NCBI GenBank assembly: GCA_020724765.1
Contig: DYGJ01000003.1
Location: 1 to 39,439 of the forward strand
Source: Thermotoga sp.
GTDB taxonomy: Bacteria > Bipolaricaulota > Bipolaricaulia > Bipolaricaulales > Bipolaricaulaceae
Direction of reading: 5' to 3'
DNA: 39,439 nucleotides
A program made the translations under genes and the position numbers. Below are positions 30,601 to 39,208 of the stretch, in pieces (positions within the stretch are counted from its first letter, which is position 1; each line of letters opens with the position of its first letter). The notes below the pieces were generated by a model, which made no database searches, was not told where the DNA came from, and saw only the letters and a program-made list of their open reading frames with translations.

Positions 30601-31895
30601 CGTGTGGGCAGTCCCCGCTCATCCACCAGCGCGATCCACGCGCACAACACGCCCCGCGCTTCGACGAGCAGCTCGCACGCATGCTGGATCAACGCGGCCA
30701 CGTCACGTTCGCGCACGATGAGCTGGTTCACGTTGCGGATCGCCCGCAGCACTGCGTTGAGATGGAGAATCCTCTCCCGGCTGTGTCGGAGTTCGATCGT
30801 GCGGCTGAACCTATTGGCGATCGCATCCAGAAGCTCCTGTTCTTCAGGCAAGAACGGATCTGGATCAGGAGGGGGATCGGCGTAGGTAACTTCCACCACG
30901 CCCACCGACTCGCCGTGGCGCCGAAGGGGCGCCGTCTGCCGCCACGGAGTCTCGGGCCCCCCCCCCCCCCCCCCCCCGCTTGCGTAGATCGTTCCCTCGA
31001 ACTCGATGCGCACCGCGGCGCGGTCAGGCCACCGCCAGCCCGAACGGATGAGATCGAGGGAGGCCTCGAGCATCTCCGGAAGCGGCAACTCATCTCGGGT
31101 TGCCAGCTCCCGCACGCGCTTCAGGCACTCCAACTCCTTCACCCGTTCCTCGAGGGCGCGGGTGCGCTCCCGCAGTCCATCGGTCAACCGCTGGTTCTCC
31201 TCAAGGGTGAGCAGCCATCGGTCGAGGGTAGACTGATCGCTCTTCCCCGCCTGTAGCTCTTCGGGAGGGATGTAGTAGACGTTCGCGTAGATCCTCGTCC
31301 CCACAACCGCGATCGGGTGGGTGCGCAGCACATCGAGGAGGATGTCCGCGGGGAAGCGGCGGGCGTCGTACTGGCAGAGCCCGATGCACGGCGAACCGGG
31401 GAAGAATTCGTTGAGGAGCGTCTCGTATTCGATGAGCCGCTCCGAACCCGGCAGGCCGCGCAGGGCCCACGTCATCTCTCCGGTGACGCGGAGGCCAACG
31501 AACCCTTCGTCCAACGCCTGTTGGGTCTCCTGGCGGAGGAGGGAGATCATCCTGTGAGGGTCGAAGACCCCTTCCCTTGTGTACGCGTCGTCCCGGGTCA
31601 GGAAGAGGAGTTGCCCGCCCCTCTCCGCATCGCGGACGTTGATCCCAACGTCGCGCAGGTAGCCGCGGATCTGGCGCGCCGTGCGCGCGTCCACGATGTA
31701 CACCACCCGCTCGCCGGCTTCCAGTCCCCGGCGGAGGTAGTCAGAAAGGACGATCCTGTGTTCGTCGTCGTCCCGGTAGATGACGCACAGGTGGTCGCCA
31801 GGGCGAAGATCCTCTATGCCCGAGAAGGGCCGGTCGGAATGAGTCCATGGCGTCCCCACGCCTGCGCCGTACGTTGTGGCTCCCCCCTCCAACAC
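27636..31895 (-). CDS. MEDS-GAF-PAS-HD-GYP sensor, predicted c-di-GMP phosphodiesterase
   Basis: The 1419-residue soluble product has, in order: a MEDS/DcmR-type sensory domain (about 24-190, opening LRPGDHLCVIYRDDDEHR), a coiled coil (about 225-260), a small GAF-like domain with PETPWRQTAP (265-375), a GAF domain (385-545), PAS domains (about 555-670, 680-790, 805-925), a second GAF (930-1085), a PAS (1098-1215) and an HD-GYP domain (from about 1225). The HD-GYP part keeps HDVGK, HPEAGFNVL, HHERLDGSGYPRGL, so c-di-GMP hydrolysis is likely. No membrane helix. The GTG at 31895 has a weak SD, so the exact N-terminus is uncertain. A 21-base G run encodes Gly307-313. It is convergent with the CDF gene. 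Confidence 0.9.
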   Translation of the reverse strand: MLEGGATTYGAGVGTPWTHSDRPFSGIEDLRPGDHLCVIYRDDDEHRIVLSDYLRRGLEAGERVVYIVDARTARQIRGYLRDVGINVRDAERGGQLLFLTRDDAYTREGVFDPHRMISLLRQETQQALDEGFVGLRVTGEMTWALRGLPGSERLIEYETLLNEFFPGSPCIGLCQYDARRFPADILLDVLRTHPIAVVGTRIYANVYYIPPEELQAGKSDQSTLDRWLLTLEENQRLTDGLRERTRALEERVKELECLKRVRELATRDELPLPEMLEASLDLIRSGWRWPDRAAVRIEFEGTIYASGGGGGGGPETPWRQTAPLRRHGESVGVVEVTYADPPPDPDPFLPEEQELLDAIANRFSRTIELRHSRERILHLNAVLRAIRNVNQLIVRERDVAALIQHACELLVEARGVLCAWIALVDERGLPTRWAGTGTPDEMAALIAMWRKSGPPLCVEQALSGDGVAIVEQAAGTCFSCPMSAHYGPAAGLATRLAHAGRVHGVLVVGVPSTFTGDPEELDLFREIAGDLGYALSTIQLEEERRESERRLAQLMANLPGMAYRCRNDRDWTMEFVSEGCQDLLGYDPQALVWNRDVAYGDLIHPDDRHQGRDQIRGAVARGKPFTMTYRVRTATGEEKWVWERGAAVASEGGEITLEGFITDITERVQAQATLQESEERYRTLFEQTGNPILVIDREGTYIQANDAACAFLERTREEIVGRNVVDTIPPGVDATDVMRLHRDLWERGGRIETEYWVDGKVKTLDLTITPGMWKGKPVVWGLGTDITHRRQAELDLLAEKNWSEAIIRGAPNIIIGLGENSRILIFNRYAEKLTGYAAEEVLGKEWIDMFIPPELQSAVRGVWSQIVDRGLSEHHYENAIRTKAGEQRLVRWRNTVLTEDGRFKMVLSIGEDITDLRRTEEERARLVQRLTVLHRASQEVVRASLDPEQVYATIHRAVAELMPAEALVIALRTGEAEAEAVYLWDKGGQWPSATIPCGQGLTWHVVNTGRAVVVLDTRAEQVPGIHFGSEAPVRSVLAVPLRAGDRSLGMLSAQSYRPGAYTEEDQMLLEMLAADAAAAIENARLLEHLRASEEQYRELVEDVTDIIFAADGDGIVTYISPAVQALGGYAPEEIAGRSFAQFVHADDRPMVAEAFQRTLAGHSEPLEHRVIGKVGQVLWVRSLSKAFYANGRPGGVRGVLSDISARKEAEKELRESYAKVRRMFDDIVNALASTIELRDPYTSGHQRRVADLVAALGSELGLPSEEQDGLRIAALVHDVGKVVVPAEILSKPGQLSELEMYLVRAHPEAGFNVLRGIEFPWPVAEIVYQHHERLDGSGYPRGLKGDVVLFEARILAVADVVEAMSSHRPYRPALGIEAALAEIEAGKGRLYDPQVVDACASLFRKGFAFDEGEGRQSQL
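30957..30977. repeat. 21-base homopolymer (G on the coding strand) inside the sensor gene
   Basis: Twenty-one consecutive C on the plus strand (G in the minus-strand gene) encode seven glycines, residues 307-313, just before PETPW. Any change of length not divisible by three would truncate the sensor. See findings. Confidence 0.85.
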
Positions 31896-31922
31896 CGGAT
31901 CGTTGCGCAGAACTCAACCATC

Positions 31923-31928
31923 ACTATA
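31923..31928 (-). promoter_or_regulatory. Possible -10 box (TATAGT) of the sensor gene
   Basis: On the minus strand TATAGT lies 27 bases before the GTG at 31895. No good -35 is seen. Confidence 0.35.
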
Positions 31929-32011
31929 CAGCCGAGGCATGCCGGCGACAGTGGCGCCCATCACCCTCGCGCGAAAACGCACCTGTAGAACGGCACATTG
32001 GCGCTCTGACG

Positions 32012-33277
32012 TCAGTGACCAGGGTTCTCAAACCAGACCACGGCGAGGATGGAGCGGAGGCGGTTGAACTCCTCGACGTTGGCCACGAGGTCGAGGCGCC
32101 CGTTCCCATTCACATCGAGGATCACCAGGTCATCCCACTTCTCGCCGTTGAACGTCCCCAGGCCGAGGAACCCCGACCCCCACTTGATCACGTGGGGGAC
32201 CCAGCTCTCGGCGGTCTGTTCGAGCCACCACACGGCGGCGACGTCCTTGGGGAGCCACCCATCGCGGTGGATCGCCACGCCGACGATGTCGGGGAGGCCA
32301 TCTCCGTTGAGGTCGGCTACCGCGACCTGCTCCTTCCCGTAGAACTCCGGGCTTCGGTACAGCGCGCTCACCGGCCACGGTTCCTCGATCCGATCGGGAC
32401 CTGGATTGCGGTACAGGAGGATCGCCTTCCCGCTGTCGAGCGTGTCCCAATCTGCGTTGTTGATCACGAGGTCCAGGAGCCCATCCCCGTCGAGGTCGGC
32501 GAGCACGAACCCGTGTCCGCTCGAAACCGCCGGGTCGATGGCGTACATCTGCACTGGGGGGATCGCGCGGATCCGCGCCCTCCGCGCGCGGGTTCCGGAA
32601 CCAGCGGATGCCGGTCCATCTGAGTCCCTCCAACGCATCGGGGGTCCGTCTCCCCCCGGCGAGGCGAGCGGCCCGGCCGCCGACGAGGATGTCCGGGAAC
32701 CCGGATCCGTCGAGATCTGCAACCTTGGCGTACAGGTAGTGCCCAACCCCCGTGCCCTCCGGGAGGGCTCCTCCATCCGTCCAGGCGTAGGCCGAGGGGA
32801 AAGACCCCGAATCGGGCGGAAGCTGCCCCCACAGGATCCGCACCGCCGCGGGATCCCCGTGGTGCTCGATCCCCTGGACGACGACGATATCCATGATCCC
32901 GTCGCCGTCGAGATCGCCGAACGCCGCGTTCTCGGCGTTGGCAAAGGTTCCTGCATCTACCGCCGGCCAGGGTCGGTCGGGAGAGAGGTCCGCTCCAGGG
33001 TGGAACACGACGCGAATCCGGCCCGTCCACTCGTAGTTGACGAGGAAATCGGAGAAGCCGTCGCCGCTCACGTCGGCCACGTCGAGGCCGTTGGGGATCC
33101 AGTCTCCGGGGTTGTCCACCGGACACACCGCCACGGCGCCCCAAGCTCCGGATAGCGGGGGTGGGGAGTACCGTCCCCATCGGTAGAGAGGATAGATCCC
33201 GGCCACGAGGTCGTGGGCGTAGAAGAGAACCCGACCACGACAAGTGGAGCGAGGAGGAGCCACGACCACCACTTCAT
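32012..33277 (-). pseudogene. Secreted FG-GAP/VCBS-type repeat protein, broken by two frameshifts
   Basis: ATG at 33277 (SD GGAAGGA, 8 bases upstream) begins a signal peptide, MKWWSWLLLAPLVVVGF. The matching mature sequence (LFYAHDLVAGIYPLYRWGRY) is in another frame, so one base seems missing near 33222-33230. A second shift lies at a six-base homopolymer (32556-32561), where removing one base rejoins RNPRAEGADPRDP to PVQMYAIDPAVSSG. Corrected, the protein is about 420 residues with at least six Ca-binding-like FG-GAP loops (DVSGDGFSD, DLDGDGIMD, DLDGSGFPD, DLDGDGLLD, DLNGDGLPD, DVNGNGRLD), as in integrin-type beta propellers on cell surfaces. It may be a real pseudogene or reflect sequence error. 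Confidence 0.78.
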
Positions 33278-33426
33278 GGACCGATCCTTCCTGCAAGGAG
33301 CACGTCGGTCAACCGGGCATGGCCCAGGGCTTCGTTTCGGTCTGAGCTAGGTTGTTGTGACCCATATGAGGTGGGCGCAGTGTTCTCGCCTCGCAATGAG
33401 GTGCGCGTCCCCGACAATGTCCCGCT

Positions 33427-33849
33427 TCACCGGAAGACCTTCACGCCGCAGCGGTTCGCTGCCCTGCGCAGGCCCGCATCGCGGGTGGCCAACGGCACTC
33501 CCAGCCGCATCGCCAGGTCCAAGTAGGACGCGTCATAGACGGATAGGCCGTGCGCTCTCGCCAGCCTCACCCCATCGCCCAGCACGCGCTCCACCGGCTC
33601 CGCCTCGACCGCGATCGAAAGCTGACGGAGAAGCGACAGGAAGCGCACTCCATCCGCTTCGTTCATCCGACCGCGGCGCTCGGCCACCACCACGGCGTTC
33701 CCCACCTCAAGCGGCCACACGGATGGCACCACACCTCGGCCTCGGGTCACGGCGTCCAATGCCGCCTCGGTGTAGGAGGTAGTCTCGTCCTCGAACGCCC
33801 ACGCCACCGCTATCGAGGCATCCAGCACGAAAACAGGCTCACGCTCCAT
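33427..33849 (-). CDS. vapC: VapC-like PIN-domain toxin (predicted RNase)
   Basis: The 140-residue product is a PIN domain: acidic residues Asp10 (FVLDASIAVAW), Glu48 (WPLEVGNAV), Asp106 (LSVYDASYLDLAM) and Asp124 (LATRDAGLR) are in the usual order. VapC toxins cleave tRNA or rRNA in a Mg-dependent way. Its start overlaps the end of the antitoxin gene by 11 bases, the normal VapBC coupling. Confidence 0.92.
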   Translation of the reverse strand: MEREPVFVLDASIAVAWAFEDETTSYTEAALDAVTRGRGVVPSVWPLEVGNAVVVAERRGRMNEADGVRFLSLLRQLSIAVEAEPVERVLGDGVRLARAHGLSVYDASYLDLAMRLGVPLATRDAGLRRAANRCGVKVFR

Positions 33850-34078
33850 CCCGACCTTCCTCGATGAGCTCGCGGGCGCTGATCGGCTTCAGCGTCCTTC
33901 CTTTCCGGAAACCGCGCAGCTGTCCGGCCACCTGCTGGGGATCGGCCTGAGGGCCGACACGGGAGAGAACAGCCACGGGCACGCCATGCTTTGTGATCAC
34001 CACCCGCTCCCCCCGCGCCACGCGCTCCAGGATCTGGGCAAGATGCGTCTTGGCCTCGTATGCCCCAACTTCGGTCAA
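33839..34078 (-). CDS. vapB: VapB-like (Phd/YefM-type) antitoxin
   Basis: TTG at 34078 is the likely start, preceded by AAAGGAGGAACC; an earlier in-frame ATG at 34135 has no SD and overlaps the promoter. The 79-residue product opens TEVGAYEAKTHLAQILERVA and contains GERVVITKHGVPVAVLSRV, the Phd/YefM antitoxin fold whose N-terminus binds DNA. The C-terminal tail (SARELIEEGRDGA) would neutralise VapC. The pair is probably autorepressed through the upstream direct repeat. Confidence 0.9.
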   Translation of the reverse strand: MTEVGAYEAKTHLAQILERVARGERVVITKHGVPVAVLSRVGPQADPQQVAGQLRGFRKGRTLKPISARELIEEGRDGA

Positions 34079-34091
34079 GGTTCCTCCTTTA

Positions 34092-34135
34092 GACCAGTCG
34101 TTGACCAGTATAGAGAGAAGTGGAGGGGCGCGCAA
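34092..34135 (-). promoter_or_regulatory. vapBC promoter and direct-repeat operator candidate
   Basis: On the minus strand TTGCGC (34130-34135), a 17-base spacer and TATACT (34107-34112) form the promoter. ACTGGTC occurs twice (34103-34109 and 34092-34098), 11 bases apart in phase, overlapping the -10 box and the start region; antitoxin binding there would repress. Confidence 0.6.
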
Positions 34136-34174
34136 TGCAGGGTGGAGTGGGCTCGCCGTGGCCTGGCGCGCGTG

Positions 34175-36613
34175 CTAACGGAGTTGCGTCCGGCGAAGGA
34201 GGTTGGCGTTGGCCACCACGGTCACCGAGCTCGTCGCCATCGCGATCTCGGCCAGCACCGGGTGCATCCAACCGGCCATCGCCAGCGGGATCATCACCAC
34301 GTTGTAGAAGAACGCCCAGAACAGGTTCTGGCGGATGACGCGGAACGTGGACCGCGAAAGGCGGATCGCCTCCACGATCGACGTCAGCTCCCCCCGCACG
34401 ACGGTCACGTCGCTCGCCTCGATCGCGATGTCCGTTCCCGTGCCGATGGCGATCCCCACGTCGGCCTGGGCGAGGGCCGGCGCGTCGTTGATCCCATCCC
34501 CGACGAACGCCACCGATCCGAACGTCGCTTGGAGTCGGCGCAGCTCGGCCACCTTCCCGTCGGGCGAGACCTCGGCTCGCACCTCGTCGATCCCCACCTG
34601 GCGGGCGATCGCCTCTGCGGTGTGGCGGTTGTCGCCGGTGAGCATCGCGGTGCGGATCCCCAGCCGGTGGAGCTCGTGGACCGTCGCTGCCGCGTCGGCC
34701 TTCAACGTGTCGGCGATCCCGATCACGCCGAGGACTCGGCTGTTCACTGCCACGAGTACCGCGGTCTTCGCCTCCTCCTCCAACCGGCGCGAGGCATCCT
34801 CCAGTGGAGCAGGGTCCACACCGCTCTCGGCGAGGAGCGCCCGCGACCCCACGATGACCTGCTGCCCCCTCGCCTTGGCCACCACGCCTTTCCCTCGGAC
34901 CGCCCGGAACTCCCGCGCCGCCTCGACGGCCAACCCGTCGGCCTCCGCCCGCCGCACGACCGCTCGACCCAGAGGGTGCTCGCTGCCCGCCTCGGCGGCA
35001 GCCGCGATCGCGAGCAATGCCTGCGGATCGCCCCTGTCGAGTGAGATCGCGTCCGTGACCACGGGCTGGCCCTGGGTGAGCGTGCCCGTCTTGTCGAAAG
35101 CGACGGTCCGTACCCCGCGGAGCGTCTGGATCGCCCCTCCGGAGCGGATGAGGATCCCCCGCTCGGCGCCGAGGCCGCTCCCCACCATCAGCGCGGTGGG
35201 GGTAGCGAGGCCGAGGGCGCATGGACAGGCGATCACGAGCACGGCCACGGCCGACACAAGGGCGAGGGTGACGGTCCCCAAGGCGGGGTTCACCCAGGGG
35301 AGGAACGCCCCCGCCGCAACGAGGTTCCGCATGAGCCCCGGGAGCAGGAGCCAGGCGGTCACGGTGAGGAGGGCAATCCCAAGGATCACCGGGACGAACA
35401 CCGCCGTCACGCGGTCGGCGAGCTCCTGGATCGGTACCTTCGACCCCTGAGCCTCCTCCACGAGCCGGATCACCTGGGCGAGGAACGTGTCCCGCCCCAC
35501 CCGCGTTGCCCGGATCCGCAGGAGCCCCTCCTGGTTCACCGTGGCCCCGATCGCCTCGTCCGCCGGGCGCTTCGTCACAGGCATCGACTCGCCGGTGGCC
35601 ATGGACTCGTCCACCGCGCTCTCGCCCTCGACCACCACCCCGTCGGTGGGGACCTTCTCCCCCGGGCGGACGACCATCACGTCGCCCACCTGGACCTCGG
35701 CGATCGGCACCTCGACCTCCACCCCGCCGCGGAGGACGCGGGCGGTCTTCGCCCCGAGTTCCAGGAGCCTGCGGATCGCCTGGGACGCGCGGCCCTTGGC
35801 CCGTTCCTCCACGTAGCGGCCGGTGAGGTGGAACGCCATGATCATCGCCGCCACGCCGGCGTAGTTCGCCACCGGAGCGAAGAACGAGACTGGTCCGGAG
35901 AGGAACGAGACCCCGGTGCCGAGGGCGATGAGGGTGTCCATGTTCGCGGCCCCGTGCCGGACTGCAGCGAACCCCGCCCGGTAGGTGCGGCGGCCGACGA
36001 TGAACAGCACAGGAAGGGCGAGGACGATCATCCCCACGTTGTGTGCGGTGTGGCTCGGCCACATCACGCCCCACAGCATCTCGGGAACCATCCACACGAT
36101 GATCGGGACGGTGAACGCCCATGCCACGAGCATCCTCATCCGGGACGCGCGCATCTTCTCTTCAGCCACGTCCTCCGGTGTAACGGGCGCCTCAGTCGGG
36201 GTCTCCCGCACCCCATAGCCTGCTCTCGCCACCGCGGCCGCGAGGTCGCTCCGTTGGGCCATGCTGGGGATGAACGACACCGCGGCCACCTCGGTGGCCA
36301 GGTTCACGCTCGCTTCGACCACGCCAGGCACGCTGAGGAGGGCCCTCTCCACGTGGCTGGCGCACGAGGTGCACGTCAACCCCACGATGGGAAGGCGGAT
36401 CGTCTCTACCGACACGTCGTAGCCCGCGTCACGCACCGCCTGGACAAGAGAGTCCAGGGACACGTCGTTCAAGAGGTCTACCGTGGCCCGCTCCGTGGCT
36501 AGGTTCACCTCGGCGCCCTTCACGCCCGGAATGGCCAGCAGGGCCTTCTTCACGTGGGCGGCGCACGAGGCGCAGGTCATCCCCTGCACCGGGAACTGCA
36601 CGCGATCGGACAT
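34175..36613 (-). CDS. copA: Copper-exporting P1B-1-type ATPase
   Basis: The 812-residue product has two N-terminal heavy-metal-associated domains with [11 protein letters not shown] and [11 protein letters not shown], eight membrane helices, Cys463-Pro464-Cys465 in TM6 ([13 protein letters not shown]), the phosphorylation motif DKTGT at Asp507, the TGES motif (ATGESMPV) and [13 protein letters not shown] with two CxxC domains defines Cu(I)-exporting CopA-type pumps. ATG at 36613 follows a TACACT box by 6 bases, with no SD. The next gene upstream on this strand is a CPH-type copper ATPase, 166 bases away. Confidence 0.94.
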   Translation of the reverse strand: MSDRVQFPVQGMTCASCAAHVKKALLAIPGVKGAEVNLATERATVDLLNDVSLDSLVQAVRDAGYDVSVETIRLPIVGLTCTSCASHVERALLSVPGVVEASVNLATEVAAVSFIPSMAQRSDLAAAVARAGYGVRETPTEAPVTPEDVAEEKMRASRMRMLVAWAFTVPIIVWMVPEMLWGVMWPSHTAHNVGMIVLALPVLFIVGRRTYRAGFAAVRHGAANMDTLIALGTGVSFLSGPVSFFAPVANYAGVAAMIMAFHLTGRYVEERAKGRASQAIRRLLELGAKTARVLRGGVEVEVPIAEVQVGDVMVVRPGEKVPTDGVVVEGESAVDESMATGESMPVTKRPADEAIGATVNQEGLLRIRATRVGRDTFLAQVIRLVEEAQGSKVPIQELADRVTAVFVPVILGIALLTVTAWLLLPGLMRNLVAAGAFLPWVNPALGTVTLALVSAVAVLVIACPCALGLATPTALMVGSGLGAERGILIRSGGAIQTLRGVRTVAFDKTGTLTQGQPVVTDAISLDRGDPQALLAIAAAAEAGSEHPLGRAVVRRAEADGLAVEAAREFRAVRGKGVVAKARGQQVIVGSRALLAESGVDPAPLEDASRRLEEEAKTAVLVAVNSRVLGVIGIADTLKADAAATVHELHRLGIRTAMLTGDNRHTAEAIARQVGIDEVRAEVSPDGKVAELRRLQATFGSVAFVGDGINDAPALAQADVGIAIGTGTDIAIEASDVTVVRGELTSIVEAIRLSRSTFRVIRQNLFWAFFYNVVMIPLAMAGWMHPVLAEIAMATSSVTVVANANLLRRTQLR

Positions 36614-36619
36614 GGACTC

Positions 36620-36649
36620 AGTGTACCGACCCCACCCCGGGTGGGTCCA
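36620..36649 (-). promoter_or_regulatory. Promoter of copA (leaderless type)
   Basis: On the minus strand TGGACC (36644-36649), an 18-base spacer and TACACT (36620-36625); the ATG at 36613 is 6 bases downstream, with no SD. Confidence 0.5.
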
Positions 36650-36779
36650 GTTCGCTGGCCGCGAACTGCGCTGAGTCAGCCCTGTACCGACGCGAGAACG
36701 CTCCAGGGCCAAAACCCGGCATGGCGAGGGAACAGAGCAAAGTCAAGGCAACGGAACTCGATCACCGGGACACTCGCCG

Positions 36780-38993
36780 TCACCCCGTGAGCTGCGAGGC
36801 AGACCTTCTGCGTCCTTGTACCTCTCTGGAGAGAAGCTGGGCGTTTGCGGCCACGACCACCGTGGACACAGCCATGAACGCCGCACCCAAGGCGGGAGAC
36901 AGCAACACTCCCAGCCACGCCAACACGCCGGCAGCAAGGGGGATGGCTACCACGTTGTACCCCGTGGCCCAGCCAAGGTTCTGGACCATCTTCGCGTACG
37001 TGGCCCGAGAAAGGTGGATGACCGTGGCCACATCCTGGGGATCGTTCCGCACAAGCACGATATCGGCTGACTCAATGGCCACGTCCGTCCCGGCACCGAT
37101 GGCGATCCCTACATCCGCCTCCACCAGAGCCGGGGCGTCGTTCACTCCATCTCCGACCATGGCCACAACCAAGCCCCGGGCCTTGACCCCCCGAATCCGA
37201 TCGGCCTTCTCGTGGGGGAGGACCTGGGCGAAGTAGTCATCCAGCCCGAGCTTGCCGGCCACCCACGCCGCCACTGCCGAGGAGTCCCCGGTGAGCATCA
37301 TCGTTTGGATGCCCATCTCCTTGAGCCGGAGGAGCGCCGCGCGGGATTCGTCCCGGATCAAGTCGGCCACAGCAATCGCCCCTTCCACCTGGTTCTCGAT
37401 GAGCACGTAGACGACGGTCTTCCCCTGGGTGGCGGCTCTTCCCACTCGGGCGTCTTCCACAGAGAAGCTGTGCGCAGCGAGGTATCCTGGGCTGACCACC
37501 TTGATCGCCTTCCCGTCCACGGTTCCGGTCGCGCCCTGCCCTGGAATGGCGGAAAAATCCGTGGGAGCCGGGACGACAAGTCCCTGCTCTATGGCAGCCT
37601 GGACGATCCCGGCGGCGATGGGATGCTCGGACCTGGACTCCACCCCCGCGGCCAAGCGGAGCACTTCCTCCTCGGGAAGCGTCCCCAGTGGTATTACGTC
37701 GCTGACTCCGAACCGACCCTCGGTGAGCGTGCCGGTCTTGTCGAACACGACGGCCTGAATGTCCCGGGCCCGCTCGAACGCGGTCCGATCGCGAATGAGG
37801 AGGCCCTGACCTGCGGCGAGGGATGTGGACACGGACACCACCAGCGGGATGGCCAACCCCAGCGCGTGGGGACACGCGATGACCATCACCGTCACCATCC
37901 GAGCCAGGGCGAAGTTGAACTCGACGCCTGCGACCAGCCACCCCACCAACGTGGCTGTGCCCACGCTTACGGCAACGATGGTGAGCCAAAGCGCGGCTCG
38001 GTTGGCCAAATCTTGCGTGCGAGAGCGGGCTTCTTGCGCTCGGCGCACGAGCTCGATCACCTGGAACAAGTAGGTCTCCGCGCCGGTTCTTCGCACCTCC
38101 ACAACGATGGCCCCTTCCCCGTTCACCGCCCCACCGATCACCGCATCCCCAGAGTCTCTCTCCACTGGGCTGCTCTCCCCGGTAAGCATGGCCTCGTTGA
38201 CCGTGGTTCGGCCTTCTACCACCACGCCATCGATGGGGATCTTCTCCCCAGGCTTCACCAGCACCCGGTCGCCCGGCGTGAGTTGGGAGATCGGCACCTC
38301 CCGCGTTGCGCCGCCGTCCTCCACCCGGTGCGCCTCGGATGGCAACAGCGTCACCAGCTTTTCCAGGGCCCGAGAGGCCCCCAGAACCGATCGCATCTCG
38401 ATCCAGTGGCCGAGGAGCATCACGTCAATGAGGGTGGCGAGCTCCCAGAAGAGGACCTCACCGGGGACGCCCAACGTCACCACGCCGGAATAGCCGTAGG
38501 CCATGGTGATGGCCATCGTGATCAGTGTCATCATCCCCGGCTGAAGTTCGCCCATCTCCTTCCCAAAGCCTTTGAGGAACGGCCACCCCCCGTAGACGTA
38601 GATCAGGGTTGCAAGGAGGAATTGGAGGTAGCCCGCCTCGGGGAAGTAGAGGACCTCCTCAAGGCCGAGCAACCTCTGGATGGGGTGCGAAAGCAAGAGG
38701 ATCGGTACCGTGAGAAGGAGAGACACCCAGAACCGCCGCCGGAAGTCAGTGACCATGGTGGCGTGGTGGCCCATGTGTCCTCGGTGGTCATGCTGCGCAA
38801 CCTCCGCGGACCGGTGCTCATGAGCAGCACGACCCTCCCGTCCGGGAGGCTTCCAGTACTTCTTCGGGGCCAGGTCGAACCTGCTTGCGCAGGTCTCGGA
38901 GCAAAAATGGAGTGTGTGCCCGCGGAACTCCCGGGTGGCCCTCGCTTCACGGTCTTCGATCGCCATCCCGCACACCGGATCCCGGACCTTCAC
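36780..38993 (-). CDS. copB: CPH-type copper P1B-3 ATPase with N-terminal YHS/TRASH domain
   Basis: GTG at 38993 has AAAGGAGGAGAAG directly upstream. The 737-residue product opens with a YHS/TRASH metal-binding domain (DPVCGMAIEDREA, LHFCSETCASRF), then a His-rich linker (HEHRS, HDHRGHMGHH), membrane helices, TGES (LTGESSPV), Cys374-Pro375-His376 in VIACPHALGLAIP, DKTGT at Asp418 and GDGVNDAPAL. CPH marks the P1B-3/CopB class, thought to export Cu(I)/Cu(II). The His-rich linker is typical. It lies in the same orientation as and upstream of copA. Confidence 0.92.
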   Translation of the reverse strand: MKVRDPVCGMAIEDREARATREFRGHTLHFCSETCASRFDLAPKKYWKPPGREGRAAHEHRSAEVAQHDHRGHMGHHATMVTDFRRRFWVSLLLTVPILLLSHPIQRLLGLEEVLYFPEAGYLQFLLATLIYVYGGWPFLKGFGKEMGELQPGMMTLITMAITMAYGYSGVVTLGVPGEVLFWELATLIDVMLLGHWIEMRSVLGASRALEKLVTLLPSEAHRVEDGGATREVPISQLTPGDRVLVKPGEKIPIDGVVVEGRTTVNEAMLTGESSPVERDSGDAVIGGAVNGEGAIVVEVRRTGAETYLFQVIELVRRAQEARSRTQDLANRAALWLTIVAVSVGTATLVGWLVAGVEFNFALARMVTVMVIACPHALGLAIPLVVSVSTSLAAGQGLLIRDRTAFERARDIQAVVFDKTGTLTEGRFGVSDVIPLGTLPEEEVLRLAAGVESRSEHPIAAGIVQAAIEQGLVVPAPTDFSAIPGQGATGTVDGKAIKVVSPGYLAAHSFSVEDARVGRAATQGKTVVYVLIENQVEGAIAVADLIRDESRAALLRLKEMGIQTMMLTGDSSAVAAWVAGKLGLDDYFAQVLPHEKADRIRGVKARGLVVAMVGDGVNDAPALVEADVGIAIGAGTDVAIESADIVLVRNDPQDVATVIHLSRATYAKMVQNLGWATGYNVVAIPLAAGVLAWLGVLLSPALGAAFMAVSTVVVAANAQLLSREVQGRRRSASQLTG

Positions 38994-39016
38994 CTTCTCC
39001 TCCTTTCGGACGACAA

Positions 39017-39034
39017 GCCTCCATCGCAGGAGGC
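39017..39034. promoter_or_regulatory. Hairpin/inverted repeat upstream of copB
   Basis: GCCTCC and GGAGGC pair perfectly around a 6-base loop, 23 bases upstream of the copB start and just before its SD region. Possible operator or mRNA hairpin. Confidence 0.35.
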
Positions 39035-39208
39035 AACCCCTCTACCTCCTCACACATGATCCCCCTTTTTTCGCGGGGTTCCAGCATGGCCAACCGCGCG
39101 CATCAGAAGGAAACTCCACCATCCCCCTAGCACAGTGTGATCCGTCCTATGTTGAACCCCGAGCTCTCAGTTCTGAAGGCTCGGGTCGTGCGGGTCGCGC
39201 GCTCCGTA

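Noticed and set aside
30957-30977. Poly-G run as a sure assembly error
   Set aside because: The current length keeps the long sensor frame exactly open, so an error cannot be assumed; kept as a candidate switch pending reads.
34089-36122. 677-codon minus-strand frame inside copA
   Set aside because: Out-of-frame reading of copA, Arg/Gly-rich, no motifs.
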